Shown: one piece after another, positions 7,791-16,258 of the stretch
Layout: each line of letters starts with the position of its first letter
Numbering within the stretch: the stretch's first letter is position 1
Source: Candidatus Avelusimicrobium vaccinum
GTDB lineage: Bacteria; Elusimicrobiota; Elusimicrobia; Elusimicrobiales; Elusimicrobiaceae
Length of the DNA: 38,322 bases
Reading direction: 5' to 3'
NCBI GenBank assembly: GCA_902794895.1
Contig: CADBIY010000013.1
Coordinates: 1-38,322, forward strand
Translations under genes and position numbers: made by a program
Notes under the pieces: generated by a model
The model's input: the letters and a program-made list of their open reading frames with translations, nothing else
Databases searched by the model: none
Told to the model about the DNA's origin: nothing

Positions 7791-9416
7791 ATGAAAACTG
7801 TCAATGCTACACCGGATTATTTTAAACCGGAATATGGTTTGGAAAATGCCGGAATTAAAACGGAAAAAACCGTTTACTGGAACTATTCTACACCTGCCTT
7901 ATATGAGGAATCGTTAAGCCGCAAAGAAGGGAATGTTGTTTATGGCGGACCTTTGTGCGTAAGCACCGGTAAACATACGGGCCGCAGCCCCAATGACCGC
8001 TACTTTGTGGAAACTCCTGAAATTGAAGGGAAATTATTTTATAGCAAAAGCAATAAAGGGATTAAAGTTGAATATTTTGACAAAATTTTTGCCAAAGTGC
8101 AAAAATATGTTGCGGATAAAGATTTATTTGTCCGGGATGCCTATGTCGGCTCTAGTGAAGCTTCCCGCTTAAAAGTCCGCGCGATTACGGAATGCGCTTG
8201 GACCAACCTGTTTGTTAAAAACATGTTCATTGAACCGAAACAAGAAGAATTAAAATCCTTTGTGCCGGAATTTACGTTAATCTGCTTGCCGAAAATGAAA
8301 GTAGATCCGGCCACCGACGGGACTGTCAGCGAAACGGCCATTTTAATCAATTTTGCCAAAAAAATGGTGCTCGTGATTGGCAGTGAATACGGCGGTGAAA
8401 ACAAAAAAGCGTTGTTCACCATCATGAACTTCCTCTTGCCGCAAAAAGGCATCATGACCATGCACTGCTCCGCCAATGTTGGCAGCAAAAACGACAGCGC
8501 AATTTTCTTCGGTTTATCCGGTACCGGTAAAACCACCTTGTCTGCGGATATTACCCGCGGACTCATCGGCGACGATGAACACGGTTGGGATGCCGACGGT
8601 GTATTTAACTTTGAAGGTGGCTGCTATGCTAAAGTAATCCGCCTTAACGAAGAAGCCGAACCCCAAATTTATTCCACCACCCGTCGCTTTGGTACGGTGC
8701 TTGAAAACGTGGTGTTTGATCCGCAAACCGGCAAACTCAACTTGGATGACGATACGCTTACGGAAAATACCCGTGCCTGCTATCCGCTTAATTTCATTGA
8801 TAATGCGGTAGAATCCAAACGTGCAACCCACCCGAAAAACATCATTTTCCTGACTTGTGATGCTTTCGGTGTTATGCCGCCTATTTCTAAACTTAGCCCG
8901 GATCAAGCGTTGTATCACTTCATCAGCGGCTATACGGCCAAAGTAGCCGGTACGGAAAAAGGGGTTAAAGAACCGACCAGCACATTCTCTACCTGCTTTG
9001 GCGGTCCATTCATGCCGTTGCACCCGTCCGTGTATGCGGAACTCTTGAAAAAGAAAATTCAAGAACACAACGTGGATTGCTGGCTTGTGAATACCGGCTG
9101 GATCGGGGGCCCGTATGGCGTAGGTAACCGTATCAGCATTAAATATACGCGTGCCTTGCTGAATGCGGCATTAGACGGTAAATTGGCCAAAGTGGAATTT
9201 ACGACGGACCCGGTTTTCGGTTTCCAAATCCCGACTTCCTGCGAAGGCGTACCTTCCGAAATCTTAAACCCGATGAACTTGTGGAAAGATAAAAACGAAT
9301 ATATGGCTAAATACGAATCCTTAGCGCAATCTTTCATTGAAAACTTCAAGAAATATGAATCCGGTTGCTCTAAAGAAGTATTAGCGGCTGCGCCGAAAGT
9401 AAAAGTAGCAGCGTAA
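7791..9416 (+). CDS. pckA: Phosphoenolpyruvate carboxykinase (ATP)
   Basis: A 541-residue ATP-type PEPCK that interconverts oxaloacetate and PEP with ATP/ADP and CO2 in the cytoplasm. Motifs: 'S-T-G-K-H-T-G-R-S-P-N-D-R' substrate loop near residue 58, the kinase-1a P-loop G241-L-S-G-T-G-K-T-T-L250, the Mg/Mn-binding 'G-D-D-E-H' shortly after, and 'R-F-G-T-V-L-E-N-V'. In glucose-fermenting gut anaerobes this enzyme often works in the carboxylating direction to make oxaloacetate and ATP. Two in-frame ATGs occur at 7785 and 7791; the second is preferred because GAGG (7780-7783) is 7 nt away from it and only 1 nt from the first. It is cotranscribed with the aminotransferase ahead of it. Confidence 0.97.
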   Translation: MKTVNATPDYFKPEYGLENAGIKTEKTVYWNYSTPALYEESLSRKEGNVVYGGPLCVSTGKHTGRSPNDRYFVETPEIEGKLFYSKSNKGIKVEYFDKIFAKVQKYVADKDLFVRDAYVGSSEASRLKVRAITECAWTNLFVKNMFIEPKQEELKSFVPEFTLICLPKMKVDPATDGTVSETAILINFAKKMVLVIGSEYGGENKKALFTIMNFLLPQKGIMTMHCSANVGSKNDSAIFFGLSGTGKTTLSADITRGLIGDDEHGWDADGVFNFEGGCYAKVIRLNEEAEPQIYSTTRRFGTVLENVVFDPQTGKLNLDDDTLTENTRACYPLNFIDNAVESKRATHPKNIIFLTCDAFGVMPPISKLSPDQALYHFISGYTAKVAGTEKGVKEPTSTFSTCFGGPFMPLHPSVYAELLKKKIQEHNVDCWLVNTGWIGGPYGVGNRISIKYTRALLNAALDGKLAKVEFTTDPVFGFQIPTSCEGVPSEILNPMNLWKDKNEYMAKYESLAQSFIENFKKYESGCSKEVLAAAPKVKVAA

Positions 9417-9445
9417 TATATTTACGACGAGTAATTATAAATACG

Positions 9446-9471
9446 GGGGCCTGCATTGTGCTGTAGGCCCC
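9446..9471 (+). terminator. Hairpin after pckA, possible weak terminator
   Basis: GGGGCCT (9446-9452) pairs with AGGCCCC (9465-9471), with three further inner pairs. No T-run follows, so it may be an mRNA-stabilising hairpin rather than a terminator. Confidence 0.45.
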
Positions 9472-9525
9472 AAATATACTAGAATGTAAAAAACAAATAA
9501 ATTAATTAAAACAGGAGATTTTTTT

Positions 9526-9783
9526 ATGGCAAAAGCAAATGCAAAATTTATGGCCCCTTTAACCCCCAGCGCCCAGTTGGCTACCATTGTAGGTAGCGCT
9601 GCATTACCCCGCACCGAAGTTGTTAAAAAAATGTGGGATTATATTAAAAAGAACGGTCTTCAAGATAAAACCAATAAACGCATGATCAATTCGGATGCGA
9701 AATTGGCCCCGATTTTTGAAGGCAAAAAACAAATCAGCATGTTTGATATGAGCAAATACCTCTCCAAACATCTTTCTAAATAG
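9526..9783 (+). CDS. SWIB/MDM2-domain protein
   Basis: A small basic 85-residue protein that is almost entirely one SWIB domain. Signs are the Pro-rich entry 'F-M-A-P-L-T-P-S', then 'L-P-R-T-E-V-V-K-K-M-W-D-Y-I-K-K-N-G-L-Q-D' and 'K-R-M-I-N-S-D-A-K-L', the classical W-x-Y-I-K-x-x-x-L-Q-D core of the family. In eukaryotes the fold belongs to chromatin-remodelling subunits; small bacterial versions, as in Chlamydia, are thought to bind DNA or condense chromatin, but their role is not settled. ACAGGAGA ahead of the ATG is a good ribosome site. The gene is monocistronic and followed by a strong terminator, and its small size and basic charge fit an abundant nucleoid-type protein (inference). Confidence 0.85.
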   Translation: MAKANAKFMAPLTPSAQLATIVGSAALPRTEVVKKMWDYIKKNGLQDKTNKRMINSDAKLAPIFEGKKQISMFDMSKYLSKHLSK

Positions 9784-9798
9784 TATTTTATAAAGACT

Positions 9799-9834
9799 AA
9801 AGAGACAGCCTGCCTGAGGGGAGGCTGTCTCTTT
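9799..9834 (+). terminator. Strong terminator after the SWIB gene
   Basis: AAAGAGACAGCCT (9799-9811) pairs perfectly with AGGCTGTCTCTTT (9822-9834), a 13-bp stem with a 10-nt loop and terminal TTT. Confidence 0.85.
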
Positions 9835-9891
9835 GTGTATAAACTATCAATAATTGCTACAATACCAAGGAAGATAATTTTAGGAGGATTT

Positions 9892-11289
9892 ATGCCTGCC
9901 GATTTAGATTTAATGTATAAAAAAATTTTACAAGCAGCCGGAGGAGCCGATAATATCTCCTCGTTAGGAAGTTGTATGACCCGCCTTCGTTTTACCGTTA
10001 AAGACGAAGCCTTGGTTAATGTTGAGGCGTTACGCCGCGTGCGTGATGTGGCAGGATATTTCTATTCGGGTGTACAGCATCAATTAATTGTAGGTCCCTC
10101 TACGGCCGGTAAATTAGCGGCATATTTTAATGAACGCCATAATTTTGCCAAATTAGAAACAGAAAATGCACCGGCCGGAGTGAAATTAAATTTACAAGAT
10201 TCCGTTAAAAAGAATAAAGAGGCTGTAAAACGCAAATATTTCAGTAATTTAAGTGCTGTCTGCCGCCGAATCGGTAATATCTTTTTACCCTTAATTCCTG
10301 CCTATATTGGCTGTGGGCTTATTATTGGCATTACAAACATTTTGTCCAAAACACTTTTATCGGGTTTTCCCAACGTTACTGCTTTGTTGGGCATTATGGG
10401 GCAAAGTGTATTTTTTTACTTGATGGCCATTGTAGGTTATAATGCCAATAAGGAGTTTGGCGGCTCCCCGGCATTAGGGTTAGCCTTTGCAGGAATATTG
10501 AATGCACCGGCGTTAGCACAAGTTAATTTGTTTGGTTATATGTTATCTCCCGGTAAAGGCGGTGTGTTGGCGGTATTAGTGGTATGCTGGGTAGGATGTA
10601 TACTCGAAAAAAAACTGCGTGCCTGGCTGAAAGGAAGTACGGAAATGTTTTTAACCCCGTTGCTAACCATTTTAATTATCGGACCGCTGTCTTTGGCTGT
10701 TATCCAACCGGTAGCCGGTTGGGCAGCGGACGGATTAGCGGCCTTGACCCAATTTCTGCTTGAGCATGGCGGATTAATTGTAGGCGGTTTTTTGGGGGGA
10801 ACATTTCTACCTCTTGTGATGTTGGGAATTCACCAAAGTTTAATTCCAATTCATCAGCAGTTAATGGACTCATTGGGGGTTAACCCCTTATTTCCGATTC
10901 TTTGTATGGCGGGTGCCGGTCAAGTAGGTGCCGCTTTAGCGGTATGGTGGAAAACGAAGAATCATGCTTTTAAAACCTTGATTAAAAATGCACTGCCGGT
11001 AGGAGTTTTAGGCATTGGCGAACCGTTGATTTACGGAGTTACCTTGCCGCTATTTAAGCCATTCGTTGCTGCGTGTATCGGCGGAGCCGCAGGCGGGGCC
11101 GTAGTGGCATTCTTCCAAGTGGCCTCCAGCATACCGTTTGGAGTGTCCGGCGTGGTATTGTTACTCGCTTTAGCCAATATGCATAGTATTATTTTTTATG
11201 CTTGCGGCTATTTAACGGCGGTGGCGGTAGGTTTCTTCTGCACCTGTTGGCTTGGGTTTGATGATCCGGGTGAAGGGACGGTTGCCTAA
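9892..11289 (+). CDS. PTS sugar transporter EIIBC, MurNAc/beta-glucoside-sucrose family
   Basis: A 465-residue fused EIIB-EIIC permease. The N-terminal EIIB domain (about 1-85) has 'G-G-A-D-N-I' and the phosphorylated cysteine C28 in 'S-C-M-T-R-L-R-F'. The EIIC domain has about ten membrane segments, the 'L-I-P-A-Y-I-G-C-G-L' entry segment and the substrate motif 'G-I-G-E-P-L-I-Y-G-V-T-L-P'. There is no EIIA domain, as in MurP (N-acetylmuramic acid) and some sucrose permeases, which borrow a separate EIIA. MurP is the closest fit by eye, but no murQ etherase is adjacent, so the substrate stays open. The start is fixed by TAGGAGGA (9881-9888) just before ATG 9892; an upstream GTG at 9835 would lie on the preceding terminator. 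Transport phosphorylates the sugar during uptake across the inner membrane. Confidence 0.85.
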   Translation: MPADLDLMYKKILQAAGGADNISSLGSCMTRLRFTVKDEALVNVEALRRVRDVAGYFYSGVQHQLIVGPSTAGKLAAYFNERHNFAKLETENAPAGVKLNLQDSVKKNKEAVKRKYFSNLSAVCRRIGNIFLPLIPAYIGCGLIIGITNILSKTLLSGFPNVTALLGIMGQSVFFYLMAIVGYNANKEFGGSPALGLAFAGILNAPALAQVNLFGYMLSPGKGGVLAVLVVCWVGCILEKKLRAWLKGSTEMFLTPLLTILIIGPLSLAVIQPVAGWAADGLAALTQFLLEHGGLIVGGFLGGTFLPLVMLGIHQSLIPIHQQLMDSLGVNPLFPILCMAGAGQVGAALAVWWKTKNHAFKTLIKNALPVGVLGIGEPLIYGVTLPLFKPFVAACIGGAAGGAVVAFFQVASSIPFGVSGVVLLLALANMHSIIFYACGYLTAVAVGFFCTCWLGFDDPGEGTVA

Positions 11290-11323
11290 CTGCAAATTAC
11301 CTTTAAAAAGTACCTTTTTATGA

Positions 11324-11358
11324 ATCCTCAATCAAAAAAAATGGTTGAGGATATTTTT
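11324..11358. terminator. Shared terminator between EIIBC and radical SAM genes
   Basis: ATCCTCAA (11324-11331) pairs with TTGAGGAT (11345-11352), followed by ATTTTTT on the plus strand; the A-rich loop would give T's only inside the hairpin on the minus strand. The stem overlaps the stop codon of the convergent radical SAM gene. Confidence 0.7.
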
Positions 11359-12122
11359 TGTTGTTGGCAAAATGGATTGATTTGTTGGGCGAGTTCTTGC
11401 CAATAACGCAGGTTCCCTTTCAAATAAATATCACTATAAAGCGGTACTAAATGCGGATAATTTGCCGCAATAAATGAAATTACTTTTTTTTGGAATCCAG
11501 GCTTTAAATTTAACTTGTCAAAACGGTATTCGTTGGTATATTCCTGGGTGGCCGTTATGATAGATTTCCAATCGCTAATTCCCGGAATGAGCGGAGCCGC
11601 CATGACGACGGTGAATAGGCCGGCTTGGGAAACCGTTTTAAGGGCGGCAAGCCGTTTATCCGGAGAAGCGGCGCCCGGTTCCAGTTGTTGGCAAACAGAT
11701 TTATCCACCGAGGAAAAGGAAAACCCCACTTCGCATCGTTCTAATTGCTTTAATAAATCAATATCACGAACGACTAGATCGGACTTTGTTAAAATGCTGA
11801 CATAGGCTTGGGCTTGTACGAGTTGTTCCAAAATTCGCCGGGTTAATTGATATTGTTCTTCCAATGGATTATACGGATCGGTCGTGGAACATAACATCAC
11901 ATGCGTATGAAATAACAGGGCCGGTTTCAAAGGCGTTAACGGCTGTTTAATATCTACAAAACTGCCCCACGGTTCTGTATGGCCCGTAAATTTACGCATA
12001 TAGTCTGCATAGCAATAGATACAATTATGCGGACAACCCACATAGGGATTGATCACAAAATCTACCCCGGGAATTTTAGATTTAGATAATAAATTTTTAG
12101 TAGGGACGAGTTGAATCTTCAT
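11328..12122 (-). CDS. Radical SAM protein, SPL/Rv2578c-like (COG1533-type)
   Basis: A 264-residue radical SAM protein. The cluster-binding motif is C30-x3-C34-x2-C37 ('G-C-P-H-N-C-I-Y-C-Y'), preceded by 'N-P-Y-V-G' as in the spore photoproduct lyase-related family, and followed by the 'T-D-P-Y-N-P-L-E' and 'S-I-L-T-K-S' strands typical of that group. Its biochemical role is unknown in most bacteria; annotation as DNA repair photolyase comes only from distant SplB similarity. No partner gene is adjacent, as both neighbours run on the plus strand. There is no clear Shine-Dalgarno at the ATG; a TATATT at 12148-12143 could be the -10. Assignment to the superfamily is secure, function is not. Confidence 0.85.
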   Translation of the reverse strand: MKIQLVPTKNLLSKSKIPGVDFVINPYVGCPHNCIYCYADYMRKFTGHTEPWGSFVDIKQPLTPLKPALLFHTHVMLCSTTDPYNPLEEQYQLTRRILEQLVQAQAYVSILTKSDLVVRDIDLLKQLERCEVGFSFSSVDKSVCQQLEPGAASPDKRLAALKTVSQAGLFTVVMAAPLIPGISDWKSIITATQEYTNEYRFDKLNLKPGFQKKVISFIAANYPHLVPLYSDIYLKGNLRYWQELAQQINPFCQQQKISSTIFFD

Positions 12123-12191
12123 GGGAAAAAGAAACTTGTTTTAATATATCGTATAGTGTACAATAATAATATCTTTTTGTGGAGCAGATTT

Positions 12192-12611
12192 ATGGCATTT
12201 TCTCTACAGCAACTCGCGCAGACGTGCAAGCAATGGTTTGATATAGAATCCAGACGGAAGGCCTTATATGCCACCTGGGAAGAACATGCTGAGCAAGGGG
12301 ATTCGAAAGCGGCATACCGGCTTATTGCCTTATATCCTGCCTCTCCTGCCCACTATCCGCTGGCTTTTAAATGGACGCTATATGTTGCCAATCAGGGCGA
12401 AGATTGTTTGGTTTTGTTGCAATTAGCCCAAATGTTAGAAACAGGAGCCGGGACCTCGGCGGATCTCAGGCGCGCGCTTACTTGGTATGAACGCACCTTG
12501 TCTCTGCATATTATGCAAGGAATCCAATCTCCGTTATCTGTTTCGCAGGAAAATTATATCCAGGAAAAAATTCAATCTCTCCGTAAGCAAATCGGTTGGG
12601 AAAATAATTAA
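12192..12611 (+). CDS. Sel1-like repeat protein
   Basis: A 139-residue protein with about two or three Sel1-like/TPR-type helical repeats: 'A-E-Q-G-D-S-K-A-A-Y-R-L-I-A-L-Y' followed by 'A-F-K-W-T-L-Y-V-A-N-Q-G', 'L-L-Q-L-A-Q-M-L-E-T-G-A-G-T' and 'D-L-R-R-A-L-T-W-Y-E-R-T'. Such repeats form alpha-solenoid scaffolds for protein contacts. There is no signal peptide, so it should be cytoplasmic. The start at 12192 is set by GGAG (12181-12184) at a spacing of 7 nt; an upstream in-frame ATG would run through a TACAAT-containing promoter region. The partner is unknown and the neighbours give no clue. Confidence 0.7.
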   Translation: MAFSLQQLAQTCKQWFDIESRRKALYATWEEHAEQGDSKAAYRLIALYPASPAHYPLAFKWTLYVANQGEDCLVLLQLAQMLETGAGTSADLRRALTWYERTLSLHIMQGIQSPLSVSQENYIQEKIQSLRKQIGWENN

Positions 12612-12677
12612 TTTTTAGTTGCGACAACGGGCCTTCTCCTTACTACAATAAAACATATGGATAGTAAGGAGTTTTTT

Positions 12678-13433
12678 ATGAAACAAAAAGGGTTGGTTTT
12701 TTGTGTTGTATGTTTGCTGGCGCTTCCCGGTTGGGGGCAAATTCAACGGTTGTGTGATTATGGGGTATTACCAACGGATAATGTAACCATGCTGGAAATC
12801 AATCCTTCGCTCACAACCCTAGATGATAGCAAGGGTATATCGTCTTCTCAGTTAATGATAAAAACCTATCATAGTATAAATGCAAATTATAATTGGGGCA
12901 TAGAGGCTCCGCTGGTCCGTTTTGAATCCCCGGAGAAATCAGTAAGCGGTTTGGGAGATATATTAGCCAACGCTACGTGGAGTCGGTTCCTGGAGGAACA
13001 CGGGGTAGGGTATGGTGCAAAAATGGAATTTTTCTTCCCTACGGCTACGGACAAACGGTTAGGGAGCGGTCAGTTGCAAGCCAGTCCGTCTGTGTTTGTG
13101 TGGAAAGCATTTTCCTCCGGCATTTATATGGCAGGCGGCTATAAGCATTACGTGTCCATCTTGGGGGACCATGCCCGGGAAGATATTAATATGGGGCGGT
13201 TTAGAGTGAATATCAGTTATTTGGATCCGTCCAATTGGTGGATTCAAACGAATTGGTATTATCATCAAGATTTCCACCAATCCGGGAAGATGGAATTTGT
13301 GCCGGAAGCAGAAATCGGCACGTTAGTCAGCCCGGGAACGGCACTATATTTAATCGGAAGCACCCATGCCGGCGGAAATATTCATAGCAAAGATTGGACG
13401 CTGGGCGTGGGATTTAAAATTTTGTATTTATAA
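12678..13433 (+). CDS. Outer-membrane beta-barrel-like protein with signal peptide
   Basis: A 251-residue exported protein. It begins with a Sec signal peptide (K-Q-K then a hydrophobic stretch ending 'L-P-G-W-G-Q', cleavage near residue 21). The rest has the look of a transmembrane beta-barrel: alternating hydrophobic and polar residues, many aromatic residues at strand ends, 'G-D-I-L-A-N-A-T-W' and a C-terminal 'T-L-G-V-G-F-K-I-L-Y-L' strand ending in a hydrophobic residue, as needed for insertion by the BAM complex. It recalls the MetA-pathway/phenol-degradation barrel family (PF13557), a similarity judged by eye. The start at 12678 has AAGGAG (12665-12670); a second ATG at 12657 lies 7 nt after a TACAAT box and lacks a ribosome site. 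Confidence 0.65.
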   Translation: MKQKGLVFCVVCLLALPGWGQIQRLCDYGVLPTDNVTMLEINPSLTTLDDSKGISSSQLMIKTYHSINANYNWGIEAPLVRFESPEKSVSGLGDILANATWSRFLEEHGVGYGAKMEFFFPTATDKRLGSGQLQASPSVFVWKAFSSGIYMAGGYKHYVSILGDHAREDINMGRFRVNISYLDPSNWWIQTNWYYHQDFHQSGKMEFVPEAEIGTLVSPGTALYLIGSTHAGGNIHSKDWTLGVGFKILYL

Positions 13434-13436
13434 GAG

Positions 13437-13460
13437 AATCCCGCACTCAGGCGGAATTTT
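13437..13460. terminator. Weak hairpin between the barrel gene and tRNA-Arg
   Basis: AAT-C-CCGC (13437-13444) pairs with GCGG-A-ATT (13451-13458) with one C-A mismatch and is followed by TT. It probably ends plus-strand transcription, and the same hairpin lies just downstream of the convergent tRNA. Confidence 0.4.
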
Positions 13461-13465
13461 AAATT

Positions 13466-13537
13466 TGCGCTCGGCGGGAGTCGAACCCACATTTCCAGCT
13501 TCGGAGGCTGACGCTCTATCCATTGAACTACGAGCGC
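13466..13537 (-). tRNA. tRNA-Arg (anticodon CCG)
   Basis: On the minus strand the sequence folds as a cloverleaf: acceptor GCGCTCG/CGAGCGC, D-arm GTTC-AATGGATA-GAGC, anticodon stem TCAGC/GCTGG with loop CTCCGAA (anticodon CCG, reads CGG), a 4-nt variable region, and T-arm GTGGG-TTCGACT-CCCGC. The discriminator base is A and CCA is not encoded. It sits 26 bp after the stop of the same-strand nhaC-type gene and could share its transcript. Confidence 0.93.
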
Positions 13538-13563
13538 GTAAAAAGTTTCGTGCTTTTATTTTA

Positions 13564-14889
13564 TCAAATTCTGTTGGTTTCTTCAGCGTTTTCTAGTCCG
13601 CGAGCATATTTGCGCGGTAGTGAAAACTGAATCGCCAGTAGCGCTCCAATGCCTAACAAGTAAGGATAATAGAGATAACGCATAATGTGCACGGGGGAAA
13701 CTCCGGATAAACTGGCCGCCATTAAAAGTTGTGCTCCATAAGGAATCATCCCTTGCACAAAACAAGAAAAAATATCCAATAAACTGGCCGCCCGATTCGG
13801 TGCAATTTTAAATTTTTGGGCAATTTCTTTTGCAATAGGGCCGGCCATAATAAGCGCGATAGTATTATTGGCGGTGCATAAATTGGCAAAACTGACAATA
13901 CAAGCCAAACTATATTCTGCTCCTTTGCGTGTATCAATACGGGCCGTTGCTTTTTGAATAATCCAGGCTAACCCGCCGTTGTAACGGATCATTTCCAACA
14001 TACCGCCCGCGAGAATCGTTACAATCACCAATTCGCCCATTCCGTTAATCCCGTTTCCCATAGAAGTAGTCCAACCCCATACATCCAGGGAACCGGTTAA
14101 CAACCCGATAAGCCCGCATAAAACAGTTCCCCCAAGCAATACAATCATCACATGTATGCCCATAACCGCGGCGGCTAATACAGCCATATAAGGAATCACT
14201 TTCACCCAAGCAATTTCGTGTTGGGTAAAGGTGGTTTGGGCCGCACTTCCGGAAAAAATATAGAGAATAGTAGTCAAAATGGCGAAGGGCATGACAATTT
14301 GAAAATTGGTTTTAAATTTATCTGCCATTTTGCATCCTTGTGTGCGTGTGGCTACAATAGTTGTATCAGAAATAAACGATAAATTATCTCCAAACATGGC
14401 TCCGCTGACAACAACAGCCGCCATTAGTGCTAAAGGTAACCCCGTTTGTTGGGCAAGTCCGGCCGCCACCGGGGTTAAAGCCACAATCGTTCCCACGGAG
14501 GTTCCTACCGAAACGGAAATGATACATGCTGCCAAAAATACGCCGGCTGCCAAAATATTACCCGGCAGAATGGATAAGGTGAGTTGAACGGTGGCATCCA
14601 CCGCACCCATGGCTTTGGCAGTTTGGGCAAATGCTCCGGCTAAAATAAAAATCAGCACCATCAGCATGATGTTGGAATTGGCCGCCCCTTTACAGAAAAG
14701 TTCAATTCGGTTAGATAGCGAATCGCCCTTGCTCATGGCAATGGCAACAATGGAAGATAATACAAAAGCAACGGTAATCGGCATTTTATAAAAATCGCCG
14801 GCAACGACAGAAACTGCTAAATAGGAAATTAAAAATACGGCTAATGGAATTAAAGCCCAAGCATTAGGCAAAATCGTGTCCTTTTTCAT
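13564..14889 (-). CDS. Na+/H+ antiporter, NhaC family
   Basis: A 441-residue integral membrane protein with about eleven or twelve hydrophobic segments. Family signatures are 'S-V-G-T-S-V-G-T-I-V-A-L-T-P-V' and 'G-A-M-F-G-D-N-L-S-F-I-S-D-T-T-I-V-A', matching the NhaC ion-transporter superfamily, which exchanges Na+ (or Na+-linked organic solutes such as malate/lactate) for H+ in the inner membrane. The second half repeats the pattern with 'L-A-G-G-M-L-E' and 'N-L-C-T-A-N-N-T-I-A-L-I', as expected of inverted repeats. A GAGGGT sequence precedes the ATG on the minus strand. It is monocistronic apart from the downstream tRNA-Arg. Substrate beyond Na+/H+ cannot be decided. Confidence 0.88.
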   Translation of the reverse strand: MKKDTILPNAWALIPLAVFLISYLAVSVVAGDFYKMPITVAFVLSSIVAIAMSKGDSLSNRIELFCKGAANSNIMLMVLIFILAGAFAQTAKAMGAVDATVQLTLSILPGNILAAGVFLAACIISVSVGTSVGTIVALTPVAAGLAQQTGLPLALMAAVVVSGAMFGDNLSFISDTTIVATRTQGCKMADKFKTNFQIVMPFAILTTILYIFSGSAAQTTFTQHEIAWVKVIPYMAVLAAAVMGIHVMIVLLGGTVLCGLIGLLTGSLDVWGWTTSMGNGINGMGELVIVTILAGGMLEMIRYNGGLAWIIQKATARIDTRKGAEYSLACIVSFANLCTANNTIALIMAGPIAKEIAQKFKIAPNRAASLLDIFSCFVQGMIPYGAQLLMAASLSGVSPVHIMRYLYYPYLLGIGALLAIQFSLPRKYARGLENAEETNRI

Positions 14890-15022
14890 ATAACCCTCAA
14901 TTTCCGCCTACTAAAAGATATTGCTAATACGGTTAGGCTTAGGCGCAATTACAGAATAGAAAAGTGCGGAAAAATAAATATATAATAATTATATAAATTT
15001 TGGATCAAGGATTAAACCGGAT

Positions 15023-16258
15023 ATGAAAGCAACCATTATTACCATTGGAGATGAGATTTTATTGGGGCAAATTTTAGATACCAATTCGCAATTGATCGCA
15101 CGTGAATTGGCCCGTTTAGGGGCCGAAACAGTGGAAATGCGTTCGGTGGGGGATGTGAAAACTGAAATTTTAAACGCCGTTCGGGAAAGTTTTGCCAAGT
15201 CTGATACGGTACTCATCACCGGCGGGCTGGGACCGACGAAGGATGATATTACCAAACAAGCCCTGGCTGAATTTTTTCATACACCGTTAACTAAAAATGA
15301 AACCGTGGAACAATGGCTAAAAGAATTTTTTGCCTTTAATCCGCTTCGTTTAAATTCGCTCAATCAAACACAAGCCATTTTGCCGCAGTTGTGTATTCCG
15401 TTACGTAATGCTAAAGGAACGGCTCCCGGCATGTGGTTTGAACAGGATAGCAAAATAGTAGTTTCCTTGCCGGGTGTTCCTTTTGAAACAGCATATTTAC
15501 TGCAAGCAGAAGTCTTGCCGCGTTTGCAAGCACATTTTACGGAGATGGGACTGCGGTATCAAATGGTGTCTGTATATGATATACCGGAAGCCGAGTTGGC
15601 CTTACAACTTACTGATTTTGAAAACCAATTACCGCACGGTTTATCCCTTGCCTATTTACCTTCTCCGGGATTGATACGGCTGCGCTTAACCGCTAAGGAA
15701 GATGGGGCTGCATTATCTGAACAATTTAATCGGTTGCTTCAGGCTTTGCATCCTTTGTCCTATGAGGTAGGGGAACAAACCTTATCGGCGCAAGGAGTGG
15801 CGCAAGTATTTCAAAAATCGGGTTATAAAATTGCTTGTGCGGAAAGTTGTACGGGGGGGAATCTGGCACATGCTATTACGGAGGTAGCCGGTGCTTCTGC
15901 GTATTTTGTAGGGGGTATTGTCGCCTATTCCAATGAAGTGAAAAAACACATATTGGGGGTGTCTGCAGAAGATTTAGAACAATACGGGGCTGTCAGCGAA
16001 CCGGTTGCACGTCAAATGGCAGAAGGGGTGCGTCGGGTTACCGGAGCGGATTGGGCGGTCTCTACCACCGGAATTGCCGGTCCGGATGGCGGAAGTGAAG
16101 AAAAACCGGTAGGCACCGTATGGATTTCCATTGCTGGCCCAGACGGAACAAAAGCACAAAAATTTCTATTTTCCCGCACCCGTGAGCGCAATATCGGCCG
16201 GGCGACTCAAACGGCTTTACAGTGGTTGGCAGAAGAAATTAAAAAGACGACAAGATGA
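15023..16258 (+). CDS. cinA: CinA: nicotinamide-nucleotide amidase with MoCF-like domain
   Basis: A 411-residue full-length CinA. The N-terminal MoaB/MogA-like domain carries 'I-G-D-E-I-L-L-G' and G67-G-L-G-P-T-K-D-D75 and acts in other bacteria as an ADP-ribose pyrophosphatase. The C-terminal CinA/PncC domain has A273-E-S-C-T-G-G279, 'F-V-G-G-I-V-A-Y-S-N' and 'T-T-G-I-A-G-P-D-G-G', the NMN deamidase active-site region, giving a role in NAD salvage. CAAGGA about 13 nt upstream is a modest ribosome site. The stop overlaps the ATG of the next gene (ATGA), so the two are translationally coupled. The old name, competence-induced protein A, says nothing about this organism. Confidence 0.95.
   Translation: MKATIITIGDEILLGQILDTNSQLIARELARLGAETVEMRSVGDVKTEILNAVRESFAKSDTVLITGGLGPTKDDITKQALAEFFHTPLTKNETVEQWLKEFFAFNPLRLNSLNQTQAILPQLCIPLRNAKGTAPGMWFEQDSKIVVSLPGVPFETAYLLQAEVLPRLQAHFTEMGLRYQMVSVYDIPEAELALQLTDFENQLPHGLSLAYLPSPGLIRLRLTAKEDGAALSEQFNRLLQALHPLSYEVGEQTLSAQGVAQVFQKSGYKIACAESCTGGNLAHAITEVAGASAYFVGGIVAYSNEVKKHILGVSAEDLEQYGAVSEPVARQMAEGVRRVTGADWAVSTTGIAGPDGGSEEKPVGTVWISIAGPDGTKAQKFLFSRTRERNIGRATQTALQWLAEEIKKTTR

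Noticed and set aside
8514-9068. 184-codon minus-strand frame inside pckA
   Set aside because: Shadow of a highly conserved gene; no start signals or recognisable domain.
9835-9891. N-terminal extension of the PTS permease from an upstream GTG
   Set aside because: It would start on the last bases of the preceding terminator; the AGGAGG at 9882-9887 fixes the ATG at 9892.
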